From NCBI GenBank assembly GCA_018713665.1, contig DVOI01000017.1, positions 1-29,226 on the forward strand: 29,226 nucleotides of DNA. The letters run 5' to 3'. A program made the translations under genes and the position numbers. Positions within the stretch are counted from its first letter, which is position 1; each line of letters starts with the position of its first letter. Source of the DNA: Ornithoclostridium faecigallinarum. GTDB taxonomy: Bacteria > Bacillota > Clostridia > Christensenellales > UBA3700. Under the pieces are notes generated by a model. It was not told the DNA's origin, searched no databases, and saw nothing but the letters and a program-made list of their open reading frames with translations. Positions 23,268 through 29,226 of this stretch are shown here, piece after piece.

Positions 23268-24143
23268 TTATTGTTTTTTGAATTTTCCGTTGAGCGCGGC
23301 GTATGCGGCGCCGAGCGCTCCGGCGCGGTTGCCGAGCTGCGCCCTTCTGAGCATTGCCGAGATTTCGCAAAGGAACCTGCAATGGAAACCTCCCCACCAG
23401 CCCGAGACCTGCGACACGCCGCCGCCGACGATGATTCTTTGTGCGCCGCGGTCGACCGCCAGCTTGACGGCGACGACCATCGCCCTGATGAAGGATTCCA
23501 CGGCGTCGTGATAGGTGACGTAATGGTTGAACACCGCCTCGAGGTCGTCCGTACCGCTCGTCTTTTTGAGCGCGGTCGCCGACGCGTAGAGTTCGAGGCA
23601 GCCGCGTCTTCCGCAGGTGCACAGCGGTCCCTCCTCGTCGTAGCAATAGTGACCGATATTGAGGTCGACGATGCTTGAGGCGTTGAGGGCTCTTCCGTTG
23701 ATGAGCGCGCTTCCGAGGCCGGTGCCGATTGTCAGCATCGCCTCTCTTTCCTTTTTATGGTTGCCGGCATAGTGTTCGGCGACGAGCGCGGCTGCGGCGT
23801 CGTTGATTGCCCTTGTCGGCAAGTGAAATTTTTCCTTGATGTCGCCGACGATGTCATAGCCGGTGAATCCGGGCAGCGTTTTGGTCGCATAGGTGATGAA
23901 GCCGCTGTCCCAGTCGACGTTGCCGGCGGAGGAGATGGCGATAGCCTCGCAGCCGTAGGTGTCGATCAAAGTCGAAATGCTCTCATAGATTGCGCTTTTG
24001 ATTGCCTCGAATCCTTCCGCCGCGCGTGTGGGAGCGGAGTCGAAGCCCAGCGGCTCATAGTCGTTGATACGCATCCCCTTTTCCGCGTCCACGCAAAGCC
24101 TTTTGATTGACGTACCGCCGATATCGAGACAAGCGATTTTCAT
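23268..24143 (-). CDS. nanK: ROK-family kinase, probable N-acetylmannosamine kinase
   Basis: Protein of 291 residues. The N-terminal ATP block is ACLDIGGTSIK, the catalytic Asp115 sits in AINDAAAA, and the ROK zinc motif is His165 with CxCGxxGC (Cys175, Cys177, Cys182). There is no helix-turn-helix, so it is a kinase and not a ROK repressor. By context it phosphorylates N-acetylmannosamine to ManNAc-6-P with ATP; glucokinase activity cannot be excluded from motifs. The ATG overlaps the nanE stop (ATGA), with GGAGG 10 nt before it. Confidence 0.9.
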   Translation of the reverse strand: MKIACLDIGGTSIKRLCVDAEKGMRINDYEPLGFDSAPTRAAEGFEAIKSAIYESISTLIDTYGCEAIAISSAGNVDWDSGFITYATKTLPGFTGYDIVGDIKEKFHLPTRAINDAAAALVAEHYAGNHKKEREAMLTIGTGLGSALINGRALNASSIVDLNIGHYCYDEEGPLCTCGRRGCLELYASATALKKTSGTDDLEAVFNHYVTYHDAVESFIRAMVVAVKLAVDRGAQRIIVGGGVSQVSGWWGGFHCRFLCEISAMLRRAQLGNRAGALGAAYAALNGKFKKQ

Positions 24144-24814
24144 TTGGAAATGACCTCCGCGAAGCGTTTGGTGATGTCCATCGGACGGGTGATTGCGCTG
24201 CCGATGACGACGGCGTACACGCCCTTCGCCCACACTTTTTCCAGCTGACCTCTCTCCCAAATGCCGCCCTCGGCGATGATTTTCGTATCGGGGAAGCTCT
24301 CGACGAGCTTTCCTATGAACTCGACGTCGGGGAGGGCAATGCCCTTGGTGTACGCGGTATAGCCGCGCAGCGTGGTGCCGACATAGTCAAAGCCGAGTTT
24401 GACGGCGTTCGCCGCCTCGTCGAAGTCGCTGCAATCCGCCATGATCTCGACGTCGGGCGCCTTTTGGCGGATATATTTGACGAGTTCTTCGAGCGTGACT
24501 CCGCCGGGGCGTCTGCGCAGCGTCGCGTCGAGCGCGATGACCTTTGCGCCGCACTCGATGAGGTCGTCGACCTCTTTTTTGGTCGGGGTGATATAGACCT
24601 CGCTGTCCGGATACTCCGCCTTGATGATTGCGATGATGGGCACGTCGACTTCGCTGCGGATGTCGAGAATGTCGCTGACATAATTCGCCCTGATGCCGAC
24701 GGCTCCGCCCCTGACGGCGGCGCGCGCCATGTACTTCATGATGCCGAGGCCGTAGAGCGGTTCGCCCTTGACGGCTTGACACGAGACTATGAGTCCCCTG
24801 TTGAGATGAGCCAT
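24140..24814 (-). CDS. nanE: N-acetylmannosamine-6-phosphate 2-epimerase
   Basis: Protein of 224 residues with a TIM barrel. It converts ManNAc-6-P to GlcNAc-6-P. Family blocks are GLIVSCQAVKGEPLYG, the catalytic lysine stretch PIIAIIKAEY, VIALDATLRRRPGG and the phosphate-binding IIAEGGIW and VVIGSAITRP. The start codon shares a base with the sialidase stop (TAATG) and has GGAG 8 nt upstream. It links NanK to the amino-sugar pathway (NagA/NagB), which is not in the window. Confidence 0.94.
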   Translation of the reverse strand: MAHLNRGLIVSCQAVKGEPLYGLGIMKYMARAAVRGGAVGIRANYVSDILDIRSEVDVPIIAIIKAEYPDSEVYITPTKKEVDDLIECGAKVIALDATLRRRPGGVTLEELVKYIRQKAPDVEIMADCSDFDEAANAVKLGFDYVGTTLRGYTAYTKGIALPDVEFIGKLVESFPDTKIIAEGGIWERGQLEKVWAKGVYAVVIGSAITRPMDITKRFAEVISK

Positions 24815-26130
24815 TATATCTTCTCCTCGGACGCCTTGATGTCGTCCAATGTGAGTTTCAAAAAGTCGACGGTCTCGTGCATCGTACTGCCCTCGAACAG
24901 CACGCCGATCGAGCCGTCCTTCATCTGCGTCATACAGCTGTAGACGAACTCGCCGTCCTTGATCTTGAGCGAGTGCGCGAACGTCTCGCCGTAGTCGTAA
25001 GAAATGCGGATGACGCCGTTTTCTCTCTTGTTTTTGCTGGCGGCGTTGAGCACGAGCGTCGCCTCGCGGTCGCCGTCTTTGACGTTGAGCGCGGCGATCT
25101 GGCAGACGGGCTGGGGGATGCCGATATAGTGGAAATCCTCCCATGTGACGCCTCCGTCGCGGCTGGTCGCGACCGCGACCTCGCGTCGGCTCGAATGGTT
25201 GCGGACAAACGCCTTGAGACCTCCGCCCGGCAGGGTGACGATCTGCGCCTCGCTCGTCCTCTCGCCATCGGCGATGAACCTGTGCCCGACCTTGAACAGC
25301 CCGAGACGTTTGCGGTTTTCGCCCATAACTCCGCCGCGCGTCCAGGTGTTGCCGCCGTCGTCGCTGAAAATGCACGCCGCGCACTCCATCAGCGGCCAAA
25401 AGCGCGGAGTGAAGTATATCGGCACGACGATGCGTCCCTTATGCTCGCCCTCTGTCAGCTGCACGCCGACTCCGGGACCTGCGCCGATGAAGCACATATA
25501 CTCGTCTTTGACCTGCGCGGAGATGCACTCGGGCTTTGTCCAGGTGACGCCGTTGTCAAAGCTCTTGGCGAGGTACATATACGAGGTGCGGTATTCGGTG
25601 AAGCCGCCCTCTCCGGTGCGTATGTTGCCGACCTTTGTCTCGCCGACGCGCACGTCGAAGTTTTCGTCGACGCGGTACTCTGTCGCGAGGTCTTTGTCCC
25701 AAAGTCTGCCGTCCTTTTCGAGCGACAGTCTGCGCTTGCCGTGCATGACGATCTGTCTGCCCTTTTTGTCAAAACCGGTGCCGCGGCGGCTGTTGAGGAT
25801 GCCGACGCCTGCCGGCGTATGGCTGTACAACATCAGCAGCGTGCCCTTTTGTCGGTCGAAGACGAGGCAGGGATCGATTGCCGCCGACGAGTGGGCAATG
25901 TCTTCGCCGCACTCCTTGACCGCAAAGTGCATATCCGTCCACGACTCGCCGTTGTCGAACGAGCGGCAGATCACCTTTTCTATGCGGTTGGGGTTGTCGC
26001 TGCCGCCGTAAAGGCGCGCGTCGGCGCAGGCGATGACCGTGCCGTCGTCCGCCGTGATGATGGACGGAATGCGGTAGTTGTTGACCGGACCGCGGTCCTT
26101 TGAAAAGAGTTTGAATGGCTCGGATATCAT
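24814..26130 (-). CDS. nanH: Exo-alpha-sialidase (GH33-like), apparently cytoplasmic
   Basis: Protein of 438 residues with the six-blade sialidase character. Arg20 in the YRIP motif is the first of the arginine triad; later ones include R in VRNHSSRREV. Asp-boxes are SFDNGESW (57-64), SFDNGVTW, SDDGGNTW and SRDGGVTW. AAIDP holds the likely acid/base region and FVYSCM the likely nucleophile Tyr. It releases terminal sialic acid. There is no signal peptide, lipobox, LPXTG or membrane helix, so the sialidase seems cytoplasmic, unlike most bacterial ones. GAGGG precedes the ATG. No promoter is visible in the 52 nt between it and the macrodomain gene. Confidence 0.9.
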   Translation of the reverse strand: MISEPFKLFSKDRGPVNNYRIPSIITADDGTVIACADARLYGGSDNPNRIEKVICRSFDNGESWTDMHFAVKECGEDIAHSSAAIDPCLVFDRQKGTLLMLYSHTPAGVGILNSRRGTGFDKKGRQIVMHGKRRLSLEKDGRLWDKDLATEYRVDENFDVRVGETKVGNIRTGEGGFTEYRTSYMYLAKSFDNGVTWTKPECISAQVKDEYMCFIGAGPGVGVQLTEGEHKGRIVVPIYFTPRFWPLMECAACIFSDDGGNTWTRGGVMGENRKRLGLFKVGHRFIADGERTSEAQIVTLPGGGLKAFVRNHSSRREVAVATSRDGGVTWEDFHYIGIPQPVCQIAALNVKDGDREATLVLNAASKNKRENGVIRISYDYGETFAHSLKIKDGEFVYSCMTQMKDGSIGVLFEGSTMHETVDFLKLTLDDIKASEEKI

Positions 26131-26182
26131 GTTTCCCTCGTCAATTTTTTCGTGCCCGTGTTTGTAAAGGGCGCGTTTTAGT

Positions 26183-26692
26183 CTATTGCGGCATCTCGGT
26201 CGTCTCTCCGACGTCGCCTGCGATCAACGCTCCGCCGCCGAACAGCACGACATATACGTCCGCTTCATAGCTCTTCAAAAATTCGTCTATCTCCTCGGCG
26301 GCGATGCGGAACGCTTCGCGCTTGGGGTAGCCGTACACACCTGCGGAGATCAGCGGAAACGCGACGCTTTTTAGCCCCGCCTCCCTGACGATCGCAAGGC
26401 TTTTGCGGTAGCAGCTTCTCAGCAGCTCCTCTTCGCCGAAACCGCCTCCGTGCCAGATCGGCCCCACCGTATGTATGACGTATTTTGCCGGCAGGCGGTA
26501 CCCCTTTGTGACCTTGGCGCCGCCCGTCTCGCAGCCGCCCAGCGTGCGGCATTCGGCAAGCAAGTCCTCGCCGGCGGCGCGGTGTATCGCCCCGTCCACG
26601 CCTCCTCCGCCCAGCAGGGAGTTGTTGGCGGCGTTGACGATCGCGTCGACTCGGCAGCGAGTGATGTCGCCTATGCAGACAAAGCGCGGCAT
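26183..26692 (-). CDS. Macrodomain protein, MacroD/YmdB-like ADP-ribose hydrolase
   Basis: Protein of 169 residues, a single macrodomain. DAIVNAANNSLLGGGGVDGAIHRAAG (residues 16-41) is the ADP-ribose loop with the Asn-rich catalytic motif of the MacroD group, and LISAGVYGYP the second loop. Family members remove O-acetyl-ADP-ribose acetyl groups or mono-ADP-ribose from proteins. It lies 1 nt after mgsA and 52 nt before the sialidase. It may act on acetylated or ADP-ribosylated substrates linked to NAD metabolism, but the reason for being in a sialic acid unit is unknown. Confidence 0.9.
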   Translation of the reverse strand: MPRFVCIGDITRCRVDAIVNAANNSLLGGGGVDGAIHRAAGEDLLAECRTLGGCETGGAKVTKGYRLPAKYVIHTVGPIWHGGGFGEEELLRSCYRKSLAIVREAGLKSVAFPLISAGVYGYPKREAFRIAAEEIDEFLKSYEADVYVVLFGGGALIAGDVGETTEMPQ

Positions 26693-26693
26693 A

Positions 26694-27074
26694 TCAGCGC
26701 ATCAGCGGCGACGACAGCACAAAGTCTGCTGTCGCCTTGTTTGTCGCGATCGGGACGTCGTAGAGCGCGGCGATGCGCAGCAGCGCCTTGACGTCGGGGT
26801 CGTGGGGCTGCATGGACAGCGGATCCCAAAAGAAGATGACGACGTCGATCTGTCCCTCGGCGATCTTTGCGCCGATCTGCTGGTCTCCGCCGAGCGGGCC
26901 GGACAGATAGCGGTACACGTCGAGCCCCGTCGACTCGGCGACGAGTTTTGAGGTGGTGCCGGTGCCGCAGAGCTGATATTTTGCAAGCAGGTCTTTGTTC
27001 TTCATCGACCAGGCTACCATCTCCGCTTTTTTGTTGTCGTGCGCGATCAGCGCAACCGTCTTGATCTCTTTCAT
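26694..27074 (-). CDS. mgsA: Methylglyoxal synthase
   Basis: Protein of 126 residues. It converts dihydroxyacetone phosphate to methylglyoxal and phosphate. ALIAHDNKK (8-16), GTGTTS (37-42) for phosphate, SGPLGGDQQIG with the catalytic Asp64, and PHDPDVKALLRIA with His91 and Asp94 are all present. AAGGAG lies before the ATG. The promoter at 27093-27121 makes it the first gene of the unit that probably continues through the macrodomain to the nan genes, where sugar-phosphate overload could be relieved by the methylglyoxal bypass (inference). Confidence 0.95.
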   Translation of the reverse strand: MKEIKTVALIAHDNKKAEMVAWSMKNKDLLAKYQLCGTGTTSKLVAESTGLDVYRYLSGPLGGDQQIGAKIAEGQIDVVIFFWDPLSMQPHDPDVKALLRIAALYDVPIATNKATADFVLSSPLMR

Positions 27075-27092
27075 AAAATACTCCTTTACACA

Positions 27093-27121
27093 AGTTTATC
27101 ACAGCGCGCGCGCATAGTCAA
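27093..27121 (-). promoter_or_regulatory. Promoter of mgsA and probably the nan genes
   Basis: On the minus strand TTGACT (27121-27116), a 17-nt spacer and TGATAAACT (-10 27098-27093, extended). It is the only convincing promoter between the end of the 27167-27436 gene and nanA. Confidence 0.65.
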
Positions 27122-27124
27122 CAA

Positions 27125-27160
27125 AGCAAAGAGGGGGACGCCGAAATTTCGACGTCCCCC
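27125..27160 (-). terminator. Terminator of the coiled-coil membrane protein gene
   Basis: Inverted arms GGGGGACG.CGAA and TTCG.CGTCCCCC (27133-27160, one mismatch), followed by CTCTTTGCTTT on the minus strand. It lies 6 nt beyond the stop codon of 27167-27436. Confidence 0.75.
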
Positions 27161-27166
27161 GATGGG

Positions 27167-27436
27167 TCATTGTCCTTTGTTTTCGTCGTCCGTACGCGCC
27201 CGCGACTCTTTGAGGCGCCTCAGCTCCTCTTTGAGCCTTTCGACCTCTTCGCGGTCGGCGCGCGCCTGTTCGGCGATACGTTCGTTTTCGCGCTTTTGCT
27301 GCGTTGCGAGCTGTTCCCTCTCCGCCCTCTTTTCGGAGCGGTATTGTCCGATCGACTTGACCAGCTTGCCTATATTGAGCGCGATGAGCAAGACGAACGG
27401 CAGTAGGATGAGCACGCAATCTTTGTCATAGGTCAA
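27167..27436 (-). CDS. Small membrane-anchored coiled-coil protein
   Basis: Protein of 89 residues. Residues 7-22 form one membrane helix (CVLILLPFVLLIALNI) and 33-80 a highly charged Glu/Arg/Lys coiled coil with heptad Leu/Ile spacing, so it looks like a membrane-tethered bridge or dimerising rod. No family is recognised. The best start is TTG at 27436, weak because GGAG is 12 nt away. A 3-codon frame ATG-CAA-GTT-TGA (27444-27433) sits closer to the GGAG and ends on the TTG, so translation may be coupled. GTG at residue 8 is an alternative start. It has its own terminator. Confidence 0.65.
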   Translation of the reverse strand: MTYDKDCVLILLPFVLLIALNIGKLVKSIGQYRSEKRAEREQLATQQKRENERIAEQARADREEVERLKEELRRLKESRARTDDENKGQ

Positions 27437-27669
27437 ACTTGCATAATACTCCGCCGAATCGCCCCGGATATAGACCGCTTTCGTAAAAATTTCACCCTCC
27501 GCCTCGCTCCGCTTTCCCCAACAACAAAAAAGTACGGACCGCGCTTTTCACGCATATGCCCGTATTCCTTCTCTCAAAACGCAATACCGTAGATTTGCTC
27601 GATCTCAATTCTTACGGACGCTGTTTTTCTCTTCGCGAGATGAATATTCAATATTACCTATGAAAATGC

Positions 27670-27698
27670 TTGACTTTTTGTTTGAAATATGATATTAG
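27670..27698 (+). promoter_or_regulatory. Promoter of the 27730-28996 genes
   Basis: TTGACT (27670-27675), 17-nt spacer, TGATATTAG (-10 27693-27698, extended). Ribosome-binding site AAAGGAG follows at 27714-27720. The 27437-27669 stretch before it holds no gene or structure that I can see. Confidence 0.7.
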
Positions 27699-27729
27699 TA
27701 TTTATGGATTGTGAAAGGAGATGAACAAC

Positions 27730-28092
27730 ATGAAATTTGACGTAGATCTTTTCAACAGGACGTACCGAGGGACGAGATGGTTCTCGGACGAGAGCAAATA
27801 TTTTGCGGAATTTTTGAAAGATATTCAAAATGCGGAACTCATGTCGCATTTGAGATTCTGCAACGATTTTCTTCAAACACCGCCGATTTTCGCATATGTG
27901 CGATTCCGCCGCGATCTGTACACGGGATCGCTTGAAAAGAAAGAGAAACTTGCTCTCGGAGCATGCTTCGGCTTTTTGTTCCAATACGGCGAATATACCG
28001 CGCTTTACGGTCCAAACAGCGCTCGCAGCGTTTGGGTGGGAGACAAAGTGACGGGGATCAAAAATGCAAGCTATTTCACAAGGAGGAATTGA
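27730..28092 (+). CDS. Unrecognised protein next to a PD-(D/E)XK nuclease
   Basis: Protein of 120 residues that I cannot assign. It is rich in aromatic and charged residues and has a hydrophobic helix-like run GACFGFLFQYGEY near residue 80 and WVGDKVTGIKNASYF near the end. No signal peptide is present. The ATG at 27730 is preferred over that at 27721 because GGAG (27717-27720) would touch the latter. The nuclease gene begins 4 nt after the stop, so both are on one mRNA. The AT-rich codon use differs from the flanking genes, which may indicate acquired DNA. Confidence 0.75.
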   Translation: MKFDVDLFNRTYRGTRWFSDESKYFAEFLKDIQNAELMSHLRFCNDFLQTPPIFAYVRFRRDLYTGSLEKKEKLALGACFGFLFQYGEYTALYGPNSARSVWVGDKVTGIKNASYFTRRN

Positions 28093-28096
28093 GATC

Positions 28097-28996
28097 ATGA
28101 AAGATTCGCTTGAACGCGTTTACCAAAATCGCCTCAACACTGTTGCCGAGGCGGTAAAAACAAACTACTCGGGTGCAAACTCTCTGTCCAACCTGCCCAA
28201 AGAGCAAGTATACAAACACGTCGGCCGCTATTCCTGTGCAGGCAGCGACTGCGCCAATGCCGACGAAGCATTCCGCATCGCCATAAGTCAAACTGCTGCC
28301 TATTGCGTCAAAAACGGCATTTGGCAAGAATATCTCGCAAGGACGCTGTTCAAATACGACGTCGACTATTTTGAAGATATTCCCGTCATAAACAGGAGCA
28401 AAGACATTTTCAAACAACATCGCAGCAAATGCGACGAAAAGGACGGCGAATCAACGCATGAAGAGAGACTGTGCAGATATTTATGCTCGCGCCAAAAAAC
28501 AGTCTTCCCCTCGATCATGCTGTGCGACTATCAAGTCCCGATAAAAAGCACGAGCAAGGATACCGGCTGCGGCAAGATCGACTTGGTCGGCGTAAGTGAT
28601 GACGGCGAGGAAATGGTCATTCTCGAATACAAAAAGCCCAAGAGCCACGAACCTCTTTTGCGTGCCGTCACCGAGATCGTCACATATTACCGGCAAATCG
28701 ACGGAAAGAACGGCGCAAAGACCTATTTGGAGCACTTCAACAAGACGTTCGGCTTGAATTGCACCAAGGTGCGGCTTGCCGTTGTGGTGCCTAGGGACAT
28801 GTACCGGACGGCGCATCGCTATGCTTTCGACCTGATTGCCAAGTACGATATCCTCTGTTATGCATGGGATGAAAACTATCCGCCATTCAAGTCCAGCCGA
28901 ACCTGCCTCGAACACAACCGCAAAACGTCGGAAGACAATATGCAATTCGTCTACGATCATTCCGACGATATTGTTGCACGCATCAAAAACGACTGA
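28097..28996 (+). CDS. PD-(D/E)XK nuclease-like protein
   Basis: Protein of 299 residues. The catalytic pattern of the PD-(D/E)XK fold is visible: Glu122 on a helix, Asp162 in GCGKIDLVGV, and Glu177 and Lys179 in MVILEYKK, with KPKSHEPLLRAVTEIVTYYRQID after it, much as in restriction HsdR N-terminal and repair nucleases. The segment at 20-60 has a helical pattern that may bind the substrate; five Cys lie within 50-142, but they do not form a clear zinc motif. The start is ATG at 28097, with AGGAGG overlapping the end of the preceding gene. An intrinsic terminator overlaps its stop codon. A role in DNA restriction or repair is inference. Confidence 0.8.
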   Translation: MKDSLERVYQNRLNTVAEAVKTNYSGANSLSNLPKEQVYKHVGRYSCAGSDCANADEAFRIAISQTAAYCVKNGIWQEYLARTLFKYDVDYFEDIPVINRSKDIFKQHRSKCDEKDGESTHEERLCRYLCSRQKTVFPSIMLCDYQVPIKSTSKDTGCGKIDLVGVSDDGEEMVILEYKKPKSHEPLLRAVTEIVTYYRQIDGKNGAKTYLEHFNKTFGLNCTKVRLAVVVPRDMYRTAHRYAFDLIAKYDILCYAWDENYPPFKSSRTCLEHNRKTSEDNMQFVYDHSDDIVARIKND

Positions 28997-29008
28997 ATGT
29001 CGTTTTTT
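28986..29008 (+). terminator. Intrinsic terminator overlapping the nuclease stop codon
   Basis: AAAACGAC (28986-28993) pairs with GTCGTTTT (28999-29006), with the stop TGA in the 5-nt loop and a six-T run (29003-29008). It is short, so some read-through to the next gene is possible. No strong promoter is visible before that gene. Confidence 0.6.
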
Positions 29009-29050
29009 ATCGACTTATGCTATGAATATGCTTTATTGTAGGGGGTAAGT

Positions 29051-29226
29051 ATGATATATTTTGACTTGGAAAGTCATCTCGGTACGCTCTACAAAATCGA
29101 GGCTATCTCTTGGGAAAACGGCAAACCGAACGACAAATTTTTCGCGGTTACCGATGCAGATATGCCCGATGCCGTGAGACGCATTACGGGTATCACGCCC
29201 GAACGATCTCTTGGCGGCGCGACCGA
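29051..29226 (+). CDS. DEDDh exonuclease-like protein (partial, N-terminus)
   Basis: Only 58 codons and two bases are in the window. The start MIYFDLE has the Asp5/Glu7 pair of DnaQ-like 3' exonucleases and a later TGIT-P-E motif follows as in exonuclease domains of the DNA polymerase III epsilon type. In the family the next residues are usually T-T-G; here Ser-His-Leu-Gly follows. The rest, including the second Asp and the His-Asp pair, is out of the window. The GGGGG before the ATG is a usable ribosome-binding site. A second exonuclease of this fold lies at 20174-21289. Confidence 0.7.
   Translation, partial: MIYFDLESHLGTLYKIEAISWENGKPNDKFFAVTDADMPDAVRRITGITPERSLGGAT

Noticed and set aside
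27437..27669. Gene or RNA in the gap before the nuclease genes
   Set aside because: No frame with a start signal, no strong hairpin and no promoter apart from the one at 27670-27698.

Overview
The window reads as a GC-rich (roughly mid-50s % by eye) chromosomal segment of a low-complexity-free, tightly packed bacterial genome, most likely an uncultured gut Clostridia-type member of the Bacillota. The basis is class 1B dihydroorotate dehydrogenase with a PyrK partner, subfamily-2 PyrF, Thermus-type PyrE, a YbiT/YkpA-type ABC-F protein, frequent GGAGG ribosome-binding sites, textbook sigma-A promoters and a sialic-acid catabolic cluster. Taxonomy is inference; no rRNA or marker gene for precise placement is present. 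No tRNA, rRNA, CRISPR array or transposase was seen.

Layout. 1-6001: a repeat at the very edge, a Pro/Gln-linker hypothetical protein, a PfkB-type sugar kinase, and upstream of it in the same unit a 1400-residue membrane-anchored protein that I read as four diverged ~300-residue modules. 6171-6911: a plus-strand membrane-anchored SGNH hydrolase whose consensus promoter places the transcription start on its ATG. 6912-7570: a gene-free stretch with palindromic repeats and what looks like a ~90-nt small RNA gene with an AT-rich UP-like tract, a perfect consensus promoter and an intrinsic terminator.

7571-18753 (minus strand): an apparently continuous 12-gene unit, pyrB-pyrC-pyrF-pyrK-pyrD-pyrE, then purine nucleoside phosphorylase and an MTA/SAH deaminase, a small membrane protein, an ABC-F ATPase, an Lrp/AsnC regulator and an aminotransferase. 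Most junctions overlap by ATGA, GTGA or TAATG. It gives all steps from carbamoyl phosphate plus aspartate to UMP, coupled to nucleoside salvage. carAB is not in the window.

18955-22284: single-gene units with their own promoters and terminators: a YbjN-like protein, a four-helix membrane protein with a strong hairpin at the 5' end of its mRNA, a DEDDh exonuclease with an unassigned C-terminal half, and divergently a zinc-dependent phospholipase C-like protein.

22351-27074 (minus strand): mgsA-macrodomain-sialidase-nanE-nanK-nanA, with only one clear promoter (ahead of mgsA). The sialidase has no signal peptide. NanA, NanK and NanE convert N-acetylneuraminate to pyruvate plus GlcNAc-6-P. 27167-27436 is a small coiled-coil membrane protein. 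27730-29226 (plus strand) is AT-richer by eye: an unrecognised 120-residue protein, a PD-(D/E)XK nuclease-like protein and the start of a second DEDDh exonuclease, the best candidate for an undescribed accessory system in the window.
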